Origin: Haematobia irritans
Lineage: Eukaryota; Arthropoda; Insecta; Diptera; Muscidae
DNA length: 64,000 bases
Direction of reading: 5' to 3'
Assembly (NCBI RefSeq): GCF_050003625.1
Contig: NC_134400.1
Coordinates: 46,675,096-46,739,095 of the forward strand
The translations under genes were made by a program, and so were the position numbers. Each line of letters starts with the position of its first letter. Position 1 is the stretch's first letter. Under the pieces are notes generated by a model. The model was not told the origin of the DNA and searched no databases. It saw only the letters and a program-made list of their open reading frames with translations. This document shows, piece after piece, positions 12,405 to 24,146 of the stretch.

Positions 12405-12985
12405 ATACACAGAAAAACATGTCACCAAAATATTTCCAATTAAACAGTAGATTGAAGTTGAAAATTTTTTAATATGGAATTAATTAATACAAATAATTTT
12501 TTATACAAGATGAAAACATTAATTTAAGCAAGTCAATGATTGAAAATTTTAAAATTTTTAATAAGGAATTAATTGATATAATTAACTTTTTAATCAAACT
12601 CGGAAGACTAAGTCACTTCAAAAAAAGTGATGGAATATTTATTTTTTAATTTTTAATTAAAATTTATTTCACACAATCAATTTTTTAATCAAACTAAGAA
12701 CACTAAGTCAGCTAAGAAAGTAATTGAAAATAGTTACGTTTTTAATTAAAAAATTGATTGAAATTTGCAACTAACATCAATTAAATTTTTAATTGATTCA
12801 ATTAAGAAATTAATTGAAATTTGCTAATGAAATAATGATTTTTTTTGATCAAGTATTATTTTTAATATCCAATAAAAAATGCAATTGTTATTATCATTTT
12901 CGTGATTAAAGACATTTCAATTAAAAATTTGATCGGATCAGTTACTTTCGAGATTGAAACAAAAAAAAAATTTTGCGTCTAATTA
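12405..12985 (+). repeat. AATTAA-type AT-rich MITE
   Basis: Starts 'acacagaaaaacatgtcacc' and ends 'gaaacaaaaaaaaaattttg', in the same order and orientation as 38151-38726. The interior consists of 'ttaattgaaa' words. Non-coding. Confidence 0.65.
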
Positions 12986-13195
12986 GCAATGTAAATAATA
13001 TTAAAGTAAAATATATTTGTTGGATGAAACAAAACTCATTTTGTTTATAAAAAAAAATAATTGGGTCACTTAATTTCTTTTCAATGAAGTCGTTTCTTCC
13101 TTATAGTTAGGTGATTCGACTTAAAATTTGGTATCCTAAAATTAAAGAAAATACCTGTATAAAATTTGGTTTGGCTAAGGTCAACTTGGTTTTAA

Positions 13196-13455
13196 TAATT
13201 CCTAAAAATTAATGAAATCGTCATTAAATTAGTTCGCATTTTGCATCTTGACAACAAAGCAAAAATACGTTAAAAATAGGATACTTTTTTCAACACTTTA
13301 TTTTAAAGACCTTTTTTATTTGAAACAAAGCATTATTTCTGCTTGTAGTCGAGTCCGAATTTGGAAATTTAAGTTGTCGTTAACATGATTTAGAGTACTC
13401 TGAAAGCAGATGAAGTAAAACGCTGAAAAACGAATAAATTAAATTTGTTTCCTAG
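13196..13455. repeat. Copy of the window-start dispersed repeat
   Basis: Similar to bases 1-240 with many substitutions and small gaps. The flanking 12986-13195 and 13456-13901 are AT-rich and give no recognisable feature. Confidence 0.55.
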
Positions 13456-14006
13456 AATTGAGTAGGCAAAACTTAACCCTTAAATGCACAAGATCACCGA
13501 TAAATATATATGATCTCCTCGAACGTGTTTCAAGAGCTTAACGTTACCTTTTTTGCGCGAAAATGGAAGCTTTTCCTCGCAAAAATATTGTTTTCTAAGC
13601 AAACATATCAATGGCTGCGACAAACTCGTAACACTATGCTTTTGAAACATATTTGGGGTGATCATATTCCTTCTCTGGGTGCTAAATAATTGATCTCAAT
13701 TTCCAAATTTTACTTAATATGTTTTGCTGTTCGAATGTTAAAAAGATTTCATAAACAAATGAATGTCTTCATTTATTTATATCGAACTTTTATTTTGGAG
13801 TTTCGCTGTGAAAGCCGAACATGGTATCGGTCTCTATCGCTATGGTTGTGTTTATACACTAAAGTGACGACAGTGATGATAACAGTACAAAAATTTTAAA
13901 TCTACAAGCCAGTGTTGCCAACTCCCCAAGGCCAAAAAGCACCAAAAATATATTATAAATTCTAACATACCACCTTCCACCACAAAATCGAAAATTAAAT
14001 GCTCTA

Positions 14007-14042
<36 letters not shown>

Positions 14043-14094
14043 TCCGAAGGTGTACCTGTTATAGAACTTTTGTGAATTGAATTTTAAGAAGTTA

Positions 14095-14307
14095 AGGTGG
14101 GTATTAAGATTGAGTTTAGCTGCATTTTTTTGACAATTACAATTTCTATAATAATTCATTTTAAGGAATACAAACTTTGTGAAAATTTGCTTTTGGCTAT
14201 TCCCCATCAAGTTATAATAAAATTTGCAGCAAATATGCATAATTTTATGCCTTTTTTACTGATATAGTTTTCACTTTAGCGGCAAAACTCGAACTTAGTA
14301 CTCACCA
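14095..14307. mobile_element. PIF/Harbinger-type MITE, TATTAAGTTCGAG family
   Basis: Begins AGGTGGGTATTAAG and ends CTTAGTACTCACCA, with TTA on both flanks (14092-14094 and 14308-14310). Related in body to 31510-31740 and 57564-57795. It lies inside the hAT element at 13910-15776. Confidence 0.8.
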
Positions 14308-14405
14308 TTATGAACCGCTATTCAAGTATACACTTTGATCAGTTTTAATGCTTTCGTCCAATTCATTTTGATCAGTGATCTTTTCCAACTTTCAAAATAT
14401 TAATA

Positions 14406-15338
14406 AAGGGTGATTTGTTAAGAGCTTGATAACTTTTTTTAAAAAAAAAACGCATAAAATTTGCAAAATCTCATCGGTTCTTTATTTGAAACGTTAGATT
14501 GGTCCATGACATTTACTTTTTGAAGATAATTTCATTTAAATGTTGACCGCGGCTGCGTCTTAGGTGGTCCATTCGGAAAGTCCAATTTTGGGCAACTTTT
14601 TCGAGCATTTCGGCCGGAATAGCCCGAATTTCTTCGGAAATGTTGTCTTCCAAAGCTGGAATAGTTGCTGGCTTATTTCTGTAGACTTTAGACTTGACGT
14701 AGCCCCACAAAAAATAGTCTAAAGGCGTCAAATCGCATGATCTTGGTGGCCAACTTTCCGGTCCATTTCTTGAGATGAATTGTTCTCCGAAGTTTTCCCT
14801 CAAAATGGCCATAGAATCGCGAGCTGTGTGGCATGTAGCGCCATCTTGTTGAAACCACATGTCAACCAAGTTCAGTTCTTCCATTTTTGGCAACAAAAAG
14901 TTTGTTAGCATCGAACGATAGCGATCGCCATTCACCGTAACGTTGCGTCCAACAGCATCTTTGAAAAAATACGGTCCAATGATTCCACCAGCGTACAAAC
15001 CACACCAAACAGTGCATTTTTCGGGATGCATGGGCAGTTCTTGAACGGCTTCTGGTTGCTCTTCACTCCAAATGCGGCAATTTTGCTTATTTACGTAGCC
15101 ATTCAACCAGAAATGAGCCTCATCGCTGAACAAAATTTGTCGATAAAAAAGCGGATTTTCTGCCAACTTTTCTAGGGCCCATTCACTGAAAATTCGACGT
15201 TGTGGCAGATCGTAAGTCTATTCATGATGAAATGTCAAAGCATACTGAGCATCTTTCTCTTTGACACCATGTCTGAAATCCCACGTGATCTGTCAAATAC
15301 TAATGCATGAAAATCCTAACCTCAAAAGAATCACCCTT
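14406..15338 (-). mobile_element. rosa-type (DD41D) mariner, internally deleted copy 1
   Basis: The ends are AAGGGTGATT at 14406 and AATCACCCTT at 15338, with TA outside each. 933 bp against 1,306 bp for the intact copy at 49018-50323. The missing part is the N-terminal 40% of the transposase: after 'gtggcagatcg' the sequence jumps to 'taagtctattcatgatg', so the start codon is present but out of frame with what follows. Confidence 0.9.
14513..15166 (-). pseudogene. Truncated DD41D mariner transposase
   Basis: Open frame corresponding to residues 145-361 of the intact transposase. It keeps the three catalytic Asp contexts ('LFSDEAHFW', 'FQQDGATCHTA', 'LTPLDYFLWGY') but lacks both helix-turn-helix DNA-binding regions, and no proper ATG is in frame. 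It could not act as a complete transposase, though its ends could be mobilised by one. Confidence 0.88.
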
Positions 15339-15901
15339 TATATGGAAGGAGTCTATATTAATATATGGAAGGAGTCTTATTTCAGTTGTGCGTGCTTTTG
15401 TGAATTTAATACAAACGTTTTTAATGACATCTTTACCAAATTCGAAAATTCGACACTCATCGCTCGACTTTCCTACAGAATACCCTAAATAACAATATTA
15501 ATTAAAAAATAATCAATACCAACTTCAAAACAATCAAATTCTATATTTGGCAATAAATTTGAGTTTCTTCGGCTCTTGAAAGTCTAATGAAAATTTTGGT
15601 ATCAATTAAACTTAATACTGTTCAAAATAAAAAGATCACCAAAAGCACTAAATGAAAATGCCAGAAAGCACCAAGTTGGTGCTTGTTTTGAAAAGGCACC
15701 AAAAAGGCAATTTGGTGCTTTTTAGAAATCAAAAAGCACTAAATTTGGTGCTAAAAGCACCAAATTGGCAACACTGCTACAAGCTATTCAACAATGTTTG
15801 AACCGAATACCCATTTCGAAAGTAATTGCTACTCTGTGTACTCAGTGGTGGGATTCTGTATTCATTTTTAACAGTTGTCGTATTGCAGTTTTGCTAGATT
15901 G

Positions 15902-16467
15902 TAGTCTTGGGCAAAATCGTTCACCATAGTGATTCGGACTCGTCGTTCCTTTTGTACAAAGGAACTAGTTCCTTCAAATCGTTCCATCGTTCCTTTTCGT
16001 TCCAGCTTTTTATATTTGTCATCACTGTCATCTACTAAAGGCAGCAACGAAGTTCGTGGTCAAATGAAAGATACAAAAAAATATTAAAAATTGAATAAAA
16101 TTACTTAAAATAGTCTATAAAAATATAGGAAGAAAAAATATTGAATGAAAAATTTAAAGAAGTAACTAAACTCATTGCAAGAAATTAAGAATCATTAGTT
16201 CCTGAAATGGAACTAATGATTCTATTGAATAGCAGCATACCAATCAATGATTTCATATACATACGCGCCAAAATGAATAAATTGTCATATAGCTCAAACA
16301 AAAGTCAAAAAATCAAACTGCGATATGCGGAACTATGGAGCGTAAGTTGAACATAAAACTAAATGACAAAAGGAACGATGAGGACGAAAGAGATGGAACT
16401 AGTGACAATCGTTCCTTTTAGTGAACCGTTTATTGGAACTAGTTCGTTCCGGAACGACACAAGACTA
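15902..16467. mobile_element. hAT-type foldback MITE with perfect 8-bp target duplication
   Basis: Ends TAGTCTTG (15902) and CAAGACTA (16467), with CTAGATTG directly outside both (15894-15901 and 16468-16475). Subterminal inverted words include 'cgttcc' and 'ggaactagttcc' at both sides. 566 bp, non-coding. It inserted just 125 bp beyond the previous hAT element. Confidence 0.88.
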
Positions 16468-17189
16468 CTAGATTGGTGGATTTCACCACATTTAGGGGGC
16501 CTTTCACGTTTATGGGTATTTTTAAGGTAACATATACTTGGGGAAAATTATATGCCTTACACCATATAAAGTTGAACAATTCTCAACTAAATTCGGATTT
16601 ATAAACAATTTGATAAATACTAACTTAAAATTTTAGTTTTTTTTTTTTTAATTTTCTGGCTAATTTCATCTTCCCTTTATCTTTGTGACTTTTTCTGCAT
16701 TAAGGCGTGTACTATGTTCGGTATTCGAATTGAAAATCACTTTATTTTCTCCTCCCAAAATCGCCAGTTTTTCATAAATTCGAATTTGAAATTTCCAGCA
16801 AAATGTTATCCAAGACACAGACCATCACTTTAAATACGAATTTACTTTTTCAAATTCGAATTTTTACTATTTGGCTTGCTATGCAAAAACTAAGCCGCGT
16901 GCGGTACACAGACTAGGTTCATTGGAAAGGGCTTGAGCTCATAATCACAAAACTCTTCATTGGAAAAGTATTTGTGAAAAGCGCAAATTGGAAAATAAAA
17001 TGTTCAACAAATTTGTGCAACGGGCTCACTGTGCCAAAACTAAGCCGCGTGCGGTGTAGAGACTAGGTTCATTGGAAAGCTCAGCTTTCATACCCACGGA
17101 AGTCTTCACTATATATAGATATAATTAAATTTTAAAGTTTTATTTAAATGTTAAATAAATTTTTCTCAATATTTTCAATATTCTTTTTT

Positions 17190-17785
17190 GTATACACAAA
17201 AAAAATCAAACTCAATTCTGATTCAATCACGAATTGATACACTTAATTATTTAAATGAAATGTTACGAAAATGACATTAAAAAATACTCAAGTAAAAAAT
17301 TAATTGATTTCATTAGCAAATTTCAATTAATTATTTAAATGATTCGATTAAAAGTTTAATTGATATTGATTGCAAAACTAATTTAATTTTTTATTAAAAA
17401 CGTAACTAGTTTCAATTACATTCTTAACTGACTTAGTGTTTTTAGTTTGATTAAAAAAATTGTTTATTTGAAATAAATTTTTAGTTAAAAATTAAACAAA
17501 TTTCCATCACTTTTTAATTACTAGACTTCCGAGTTTGATTAAAAAGTTAATTGTATCAGTTAGTTTTTTATTTAAAAATTTTAGGATTATTAATGAATTT
17601 AATGTTTCCATCTTGATTAAAAGGTTAATTGTATCAATTAATTTATTAAGTTAAAAAACAATTTCAACTTCTATCAAATTTTTAATAGGATATGTGCTGG
17701 TAATATTTTTTCCGAATTGCAAATTCAATTAATTCAACTAAATCAATTTGATTCAATTAAAAGTGTAATTGATTAAGATCGCAAA
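17190..17785 (-). repeat. AATTAA-type AT-rich MITE
   Basis: Reverse-oriented relative of 38151-38726: begins 'tacacaaaaaaaatcaaac' and consists of 'tttaattg' words. Non-coding. Confidence 0.6.
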
Positions 17786-17806
17786 ACACAAATTTTTCAC
17801 TGATTT

Positions 17807-20015
17807 TTTATACCCTCCATCATAGGATGGGGGTATATTAACTTTGTCATTCCGTTTGTAACACATCGAAATATTGCTCTAAGACCCCATAAAGTATATA
17901 TATTCTGGGTCGTGGTGAAATTCTGAGTCGATCTAAGCATGTCCGTCCGTCCGTCCGTCTGTTGAAATCACGCTAACTTCCGAACGAAACAAGCTATCGA
18001 CTTGAAACTTGGCACAAGTAGTTGTTATCGATGTAGGTCGGATGGTATTGAAAATGGGCCATATCGGTCCACTTTTACGTATAGCCCCCATATAAAGGGA
18101 CCCTCAGATTTGGCTTGTGGAGCCTCTAACAGAAGCATATTTCATCCGATCCGGCTGAAATTTGGTATATGGTGTTGGTATATGGTCTCTAACAACCATG
18201 CAAAAATTGGTTCACATCGGTCCATAATTATATATAGCCCCCATATAAACCGATCCCCAGATTTGGCTTGTGGAGCCTCTAAGAGAAGCATATTTCATCC
18301 GATCCGGCTGAAATTTGGTACATGGTGTTGGTAGATACTCTCTAACAATCATGCAAAAATTGGTCCACATCGGTCCATAATTATATATAGCCCCCATATA
18401 AACCGATCCCCAGATTTGGCTTGTGGAGCCTCTAACAGAAGCATATTTCATCCGATCCGGCTGAAATTTGGTACATGGTGTTGGTAGATGGTCTCTAACA
18501 ATCATGCAAAAATTGGTCCACATCGGTCCATAATTATATATAGCCCCCATATAAACCGATCCCCAGATTTGGCTTGTGGAGCCTCTAAGAGAAGCATATT
18601 TCATCCGATCCGGCTGAAATTTTTTACATGGTGTTGGTAGATGGTCTCTAACAATCATGCAAAAATTGGTGCACATCGGTCCATAATTATATATAGCCCC
18701 CATATAAACCGATCCCCAGATTTGGCTTGCGGAGCCTCAAAGAGAAGCAAATTTCATCCGATCCGGCTGAAATTTGGTACATGATGTTGGTATATGGTCT
18801 CTAATAACCATGCAAAAATTGGTCTACATCGGTCCATAATTATATATGGACCCCATATACACCGATCTCCAGATTTGGCTTGCGAAGCCCCAAAGAGAAG
18901 CAAATTGCATCCGATCCGGCTGAAATTTGGTACTTGGTATTGTTATATGGTCTCTAATAACAATGCAAAAATTGGTCCACATCGGTTCATAATTATATAT
19001 AGCCCCCATATAAGCCGATCCCCAGATTTGGCTTGCGAAGTCTCCAAGAGAAGCAAATTTCACCCAATCCGGTTGTAATTTTGAACATGGTGTTAGTATA
19101 TGATCTTTAACAACCGTGCCAGAATTGGTCCATATCGGTCCATAATTATATATAGCCCCCATATAAAACGTTCTCCAGATTTGACCTCCGGAGCCTCTTG
19201 GAGGAGCAAAATTCATCCGATCCGGTTCAAATTAGGAACGTGGTGTTAGTATATGGTCGCTAACAACCATACAACAATTGGTCCAATCACTCAAAAATTG
19301 GTCCATATCGGTTCATAACCATGGTTGCCACTAGAGCCAAAATTAATCTACCAAAATTTTATTTATATAGAAAATTTTGTCAAAATTTTATTTCTATAGA
19401 AAATTTTGTCAAAATTTTATTTCTTGAGAAAATGTTGTTAAAATTTTATTCGGTTCACAATAAAATTTTCATCATTGTCAAAATTTTATTTCTATAGAAA
19501 ATTTTGTTCAAATTTTATTCGGTTCATAATCATGGTTGCCACCCGAGCCAAAAATACTCTACCAAGATTTTATTTCTATAGAATATTTTGTCAAAATTTT
19601 AGTTCTATATAAAATTTTGTTAATATTTTATTTCTGTAGAAATTTTTATCAAAATTTTCTTTCTATAGAAAATTTTGTCAAAATTTTTATTTCTATAGAA
19701 AATTTTATTTCTATAGAAAATTTTGTTAAAATTTTATTTCTGTAGAAAATTTTGTCAAGATTTTATGTCTACTTTGTCAAACTGAATTATATACGTATTG
19801 GATCGATCTTTTTTGATTTAATATATACCACGTATGGACTTACATACAATTTAGAAGATGGTGTTAGGAGGTTTTAAGATACCTTGCCATCGGCAAGCGT
19901 TTCCGCAACTTAAGTAATTCGATTGTGGATGGCAGTGTTTAGAAAAAGTTTCTACACAATCCATGATGGAGGGTACATAAGCTTCGGCCTGGCCGAACTT
20001 ACGGCCGTATATACT
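17807..20015 (+). repeat. Helentron/DINE-like dispersed repeat B (TATACCCTCCATCAT type)
   Basis: A near-complete copy. The 5' hairpin TATACCCTCCATC...GATGGGGGTATA follows a T run. A GTCCGTCCGTCCGTC tract lies near 17940. Then come about eight tandem units of ~153 bp ('catcggtccataattatata', 'gatccccagatttggcttg', 'catccgatccggctgaaatt') at 18020-19310, a short-period minisatellite, and terminal palindromes 'cttcggcctggccgaa' and 'acggccgtatatacttg' before another T run. Because the unit length is divisible by 3, long open frames appear on both strands (for example 18212-18703); they are repeat artefacts. Confidence 0.65.
19331..19780 (+). repeat. Minisatellite 'tttctatagaaaattttgtc' inside repeat B
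   Basis: Some 15 imperfect units of about 25-28 bp, each pairing 'tatttctatagaaaattttg' with 'tcaaaatttta'. The same array stands at the same place in repeat D (46470-46930), so it is part of the family, not a local expansion. Confidence 0.8.
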
Positions 20016-20019
20016 TGTT

Positions 20020-21245
20020 TTTTTTTAATTCATTTAATTTTTTTTATTGAAATTGCTTACATAAGGATATAGATGGCATCAATCACAGAATTAATTAGAA
20101 ATTAAGCCAATAAACTGTTTATTGTATCATTACTCATTTATATTTATTTAAACTAAAAATAAATAATAGCATCGGTTAATTTTTTAATTGGATCAATTAA
20201 TTTTGTGGTAAAAAAATAAACAAAAATTTTTGTGCAAAAACCTAAAAATTAATTAATTATATATTGCAACCAAGTATTTCAAAATTTTCGATTATATTTT
20301 TCTTTGGAAATATTTTTTATTCAATAAAAATTGTAATTAGCATTTTAAGTTTAATCATTTTCTTTTTTAATTTTGTAATTAATTGGGTTTTCAACTTTTT
20401 AATTGGAAATATTTTAGAAATATATTTTCTGTGCAAGTATTTAAGGTTTCTTGTAATTTCATAACAGTGCATAAACAGAAAAAATACCATCAAAATATTT
20501 CAATTAAACTTTTAATTGAATTTAAAAAATATTCAATTAAAAATTTAATTGGTTCAACAAATTTTTAAATTGAAATAAAAATCAATCAGAAAAATTAATT
20601 GTATCAATTAATTTTTAATTGGAACAATTTTTTAATTGATACTATCATTTTAATGATTCATGACATTTCAATTAAAAATTAACTGGATCAATTAGTTTTG
20701 TGATTGAATACAAAAAATATTTTTTTCTATGTATGACTGAACATAAGATATCTTTTCCGATTACAATTGTGATTGGATTTTTTTGCTTGGATTTGTTAAT
20801 ATGATAATATTTATACAGAAACTACAATAATTATTTCTACTAAATTTTCAATTATAGTTTTAGTTGCACAGAATTTTTTTTTTCTGATTCAATCGCTAAA
20901 TTGATCCAATTCATTTTCTAAATGAAATTGATTCAATCACGATAGTATCAAACACGGCATTATTTAGAAATAAAAAAATATTCTTAGTTAAAATAGTAAT
21001 TGTTTTCTTGGCACTTTCACTTAATTTTTAATTGCTTCAATTAAAAATTTGATTGATTTTTGTACAAAACTCAATTTTTTATTTGAGACAATCAATTTTA
21101 TAATTTTCTATTATTTATTTGTAATTTTTTTACCAGTCGAAGAAATATTTTTTTGCACTTGTTTAAGAGTTTATATTTTTTTATGAAATTTTCGACTATA
21201 TTTATTATTATATCATTGGCTTAAATTATTTAATGAACTGCCAAT
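20020..21245. repeat. AATTAA-rich repeats
   Basis: At least two units of the AATTAA family, one ending near 20720 and another starting near 20870 ('cagaatttttttttttctg'). Short open frames here are AT-rich chance products. Confidence 0.55.
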
Positions 21246-22130
21246 TGAATTAAAAAATGAAAATAAAATACATTCCTTAAAAAAGGGCTCATTTTGTATG
21301 TAAAAGAAAATGTTGGACACGTTTCGTAATGTCAAATTACCAAAATCAAATGAAATTCAATTTAATAATTTAACGATGTATTGTTTAAAATCAGACATGT
21401 TAAATGAATAAATTGGATTTTTTCTCAATGTGATATTTTCCAATTTGCTCTCTTCACAAATACTTTTCTAACACTCTTCACAAATACTTTTCTACTGAAG
21501 ACTTTCGTGGGTAGGAATGCTGAGCTCAAGCCCTTTCCAATGAACCTAGTCTCCATACCGCATGCGGCTTAGTTTTGGCACAGTGGGCTCCGTTGAAAAA
21601 TTTTGTTGAAAAAGTATTTTAAAATTTGCGCTTTTCACAAATACTTTTCTACTGAAGACTTTCATGGGTATGAAAGCTGAGCTCAAGCCCTTTCCAAGGA
21701 ACCTAGTCTCTATATCGCACGCGGCTTAGTTTTGGCACAGTGGGCTCCGTTGTAAAAATTTGTTGAAAAAGTATTTTAAAATTTGCACTTTTCACAAATA
21801 CTTTTCTACTGAAGACTTTCATGGGTATGAAAGCTGATCTCAAGCCCTTTCCAATGAACCTAATCTCTATACCGCACGCGGCTTAGTTTTGGCACAAAAA
21901 TTGTTGAAAATTTTATTTTCCAATTTGCGCTTTTCACAAATACTTTTCTAATGAAGACTTTTTGTGGGTATTAAAGTAGATCTCAAGCTCTTTCCAATGA
22001 ACCTAGTATTTATACCGAATAGCACGCCAAATAGGAAAAATTCGAATTTGAAAAAGTAAATTTGTATTTAAAGTGATGGTTTGTCTCTCGGCTAAGATTT
22101 TGCTGAAAATTTCAATTTCGAATTTATCTT

Positions 22131-22547
22131 CACACACATCAGTTTTTCAAAAGAAAAAAAATTTCGAAAATTCTCATTTGGCAAAGCACCGATCTCTTTT
22201 TCCAATAAAAACCCTATGTGTTCACTAACTAACTGTAACACTAAAGGTTTCAACATCCTACCAATGAACTGAGCTGAGAAATATGAAAATAAAAAATGAC
22301 GGTTTTTCAACATATGTCCCCACTGTGGGGATTTTTGATACCAATTTTGGGAATGGTATATTAAGCAATAATTCTTATAAAAATTTTCCCTAGAAAAATC
22401 ATAATGATAACACAATTAGTTCAAAAGTTCTTATGGTTTCAATTCATATTTTCAATTCCCAAAAAAATTGAAATTTTTGAAAAAATTTTGTTCTTTGCAA
22501 TTACAAAAGAATAAAGTTCACTCAAATGCCTTTCCAACGATGTGTTA
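22131..22547. other. No recognised feature
   Basis: Continuation of the foldback arm into sequence with no counterpart elsewhere in the window. A minus-strand open frame (22092-22415) is Phe/Lys/Asn-rich and matches no domain I know. Confidence 0.4.
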
Positions 22548-22549
22548 TA

Positions 22550-23483
22550 AAGGGTGATTCTTTTGAGGTTAGGATTTTCATGCATTAGTATTTGACAGAT
22601 CACGTGGGATTTCAGACATGGTGTCAAAGAGAAAGATGCTCAGTATGCTTTGACATTTCATCATGAATAGACGAACGATCTGCCACAACGTCGAATTTTC
22701 AGTGAATGGGCCCTAGAAAAGTTGGCAGAAAATCCGCTTTTTTATCGACAAATTTTGTTCAGCGATGAGGCTCATTTCTGGTTGAATGGCTACGTAAATA
22801 AGCAAAATTGCCGCATTTGGAGTGAAGAGCAACCAGAAGCCGTTCAAGAACTGTCCATGCATCCCGAAAAATGCACTGTTTGGTGTGGTTTGTACGCTGG
22901 TGGAATCATTGGACCGTATTTTTTCAAAGATGCTGTTGGACGCAACGTTACGGTGAATGGCGATCGCTATCTTTCGATGCTAACACACTTTTTGTTGCCA
23001 AAAATGGAAGAACTGAACTTGGTTGACATGTGGTTTCAACAAGATGGCGCTACATGCCACACAGCTCGCGATTCTATGGCCATTTTGAGGGAAAACTTCG
23101 GAGAACAATTCATCTCAAGAAATGGACCGGTAAGTTGGCCACCAAGATCATGCGATTTGACGCCTTTAGACTATTTTTTGTGGGGCTACGTCAAGTCTAA
23201 AGTCTACAGAAATAAGCCAGCAACTATTCCAGCTTTGGAAGACAACATTTCCGAAGAAATTCGGGCTATTCCGGCCGAAATGCTCGAAAAAGTTGCCCAA
23301 AATTGGACTTTCCGAATGGACCACCTAAGACGCAGCCGCGGTCAACATTTAAATGAAATTATCTTCAAAAAGTAAATGTCATGGACCAATCTAACGTTTC
23401 AAATAAAGAACCGATGAGATTTTGCAAATTTTATGCGTTTTTTTTGTTAAAAAAAGTTATCAAGCTCTTAACAAATCACCCTT
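22550..23483 (+). mobile_element. rosa-type (DD41D) mariner, internally deleted copy 2
   Basis: Starts AAGGGTGATTC (22550) and ends CACCCTT (23483), with TA outside both ends. 934 bp. Same deletion as copy 1 to within a few bases: 'catgaatagac' is joined to 'gaacgatctgcc' here, and to 'ttacgatctgcc' in copy 1. The downstream part of this copy took part in the 1,484-bp duplication at 23053-26020. Confidence 0.9.
22722..23375 (+). pseudogene. Truncated DD41D mariner transposase
   Basis: Equivalent of residues 145-361 of the intact protein at 49125-50210 with a few substitutions (for example Ser for Pro in 'ELSMHPE'). The three catalytic Asp motifs are kept, the N-terminal helix-turn-helix regions are missing, and the remaining frame opens at a TTG, not an ATG. 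Confidence 0.88.
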
Positions 23484-23809
23484 TATTTAGACTCGTGCTT
23501 AGCAAAATGCGCAAAAAAACTTGCACTAAACGTCAATAACTTGAATAAAATAATGCATTTCTGCACACTTGACGACACTATCAAATATACTTTTTGTGCA
23601 AAATTTGAAGCAAATCAGAGAAAAAATCTGGCTTCTGGAGCCGTATAAGTGCATATCGGGCGTAAGATACACCCTCCAAAAAATCGATTCTTTAACATAG
23701 ACCCCAAACACATTTTGCTTCAATCATATATATTTTCAGGATTGGTCCAAACAAAATATTGTTTGTATTGTTCAAACATATTATATTTCACCTTAGGCAT
23801 ACACTGGTA

Positions 23810-24146
23810 GAAAAAAAATTTTAATGAAATTTTCTTTGTGTATATATATTTTTAAGGCGCCAATTGGTTTCTTCCATTCTTTTACTTGCAGCTTACTCTA
23901 TAGGTATCTATTTCTATAGGCTATTTCTATATTACTATATGTTTGCATCCAAACACATATTTAGAAAAATGTTTTGTCGCAAACATAATATATTCTAACA
24001 TATTAACATATATGTCGCAAACATGTTATACTAGTTTATGAACATTATATGGTTGCACTTAAAAATAATGTGTTAAAAAATTTGAGTTCCAAACATATAA
24101 TTTTTACACCCAAACATATGAAAAACAGTCTTTTTTGTCCGTGTAT
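23810..24146 (-). repeat. AAACATAT-rich element inside duplication unit 1
   Basis: Ends with 'catatgaaaaacagtctttt' and 'gtccgtgta' as at 590-1006; the body has 'aacatattaacatatatgtc'. Its exact duplicate is at 25294-25630. A short DINE-like fragment follows ('gggagctatatctaaatttg'). Confidence 0.7.

Larger units (their letters stand above)
13910..15776. mobile_element. hAT element with perfect 8-bp target-site duplication
   Basis: The ends are CAGTGTTGCCAA (13910) and TTGGCAACACTG (15776). They are flanked by CTACAAGC at 13902-13909 and again at 15777-15784, an exact 8-bp duplication diagnostic of hAT transposition. Subterminal DNA carries repeated 'aaagcacc' and 'ttggtgc' words. No hAT transposase remains. 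A poly(A) run (about 14009-14040), a Harbinger-type MITE (14095-14307) and a deleted mariner (14406-15338) were inserted into it, so the hAT is older than these. Confidence 0.88.
16703..22130. repeat. Large foldback: inverted arms ~16703-17110 and ~21430-22130
   Basis: The left arm contains 'aactaagccgcgtgcggt', 'gactaggttcattggaaag' and 'accatcactttaaatac'. The right arm carries the reverse complements. The right arm holds four tandem units of roughly 150 bp (near 21530, 21690, 21840 and 21985), the left arm about two. The left arm begins at AGGCGTGTACTATGTTCGG after a TTA, resembling the Harbinger-type ends. The spacer contains AATTAA repeats and DINE-like repeat B, probably later insertions. 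The arms diverge past 22130. Confidence 0.6.

Noticed and set aside
14009..14040. Poly(A) tail of a processed pseudogene or non-LTR insertion
   Set aside because: No upstream coding or retrotransposon sequence was recognised in either direction, and the run lies inside the hAT element, so it is kept as a homopolymer only.
18212..18703. 163-residue repetitive protein on the minus strand
   Set aside because: It consists entirely of the 153-bp units of DINE-like repeat B. Similar frames appear at every copy and on both strands, so it is a repeat by-product.
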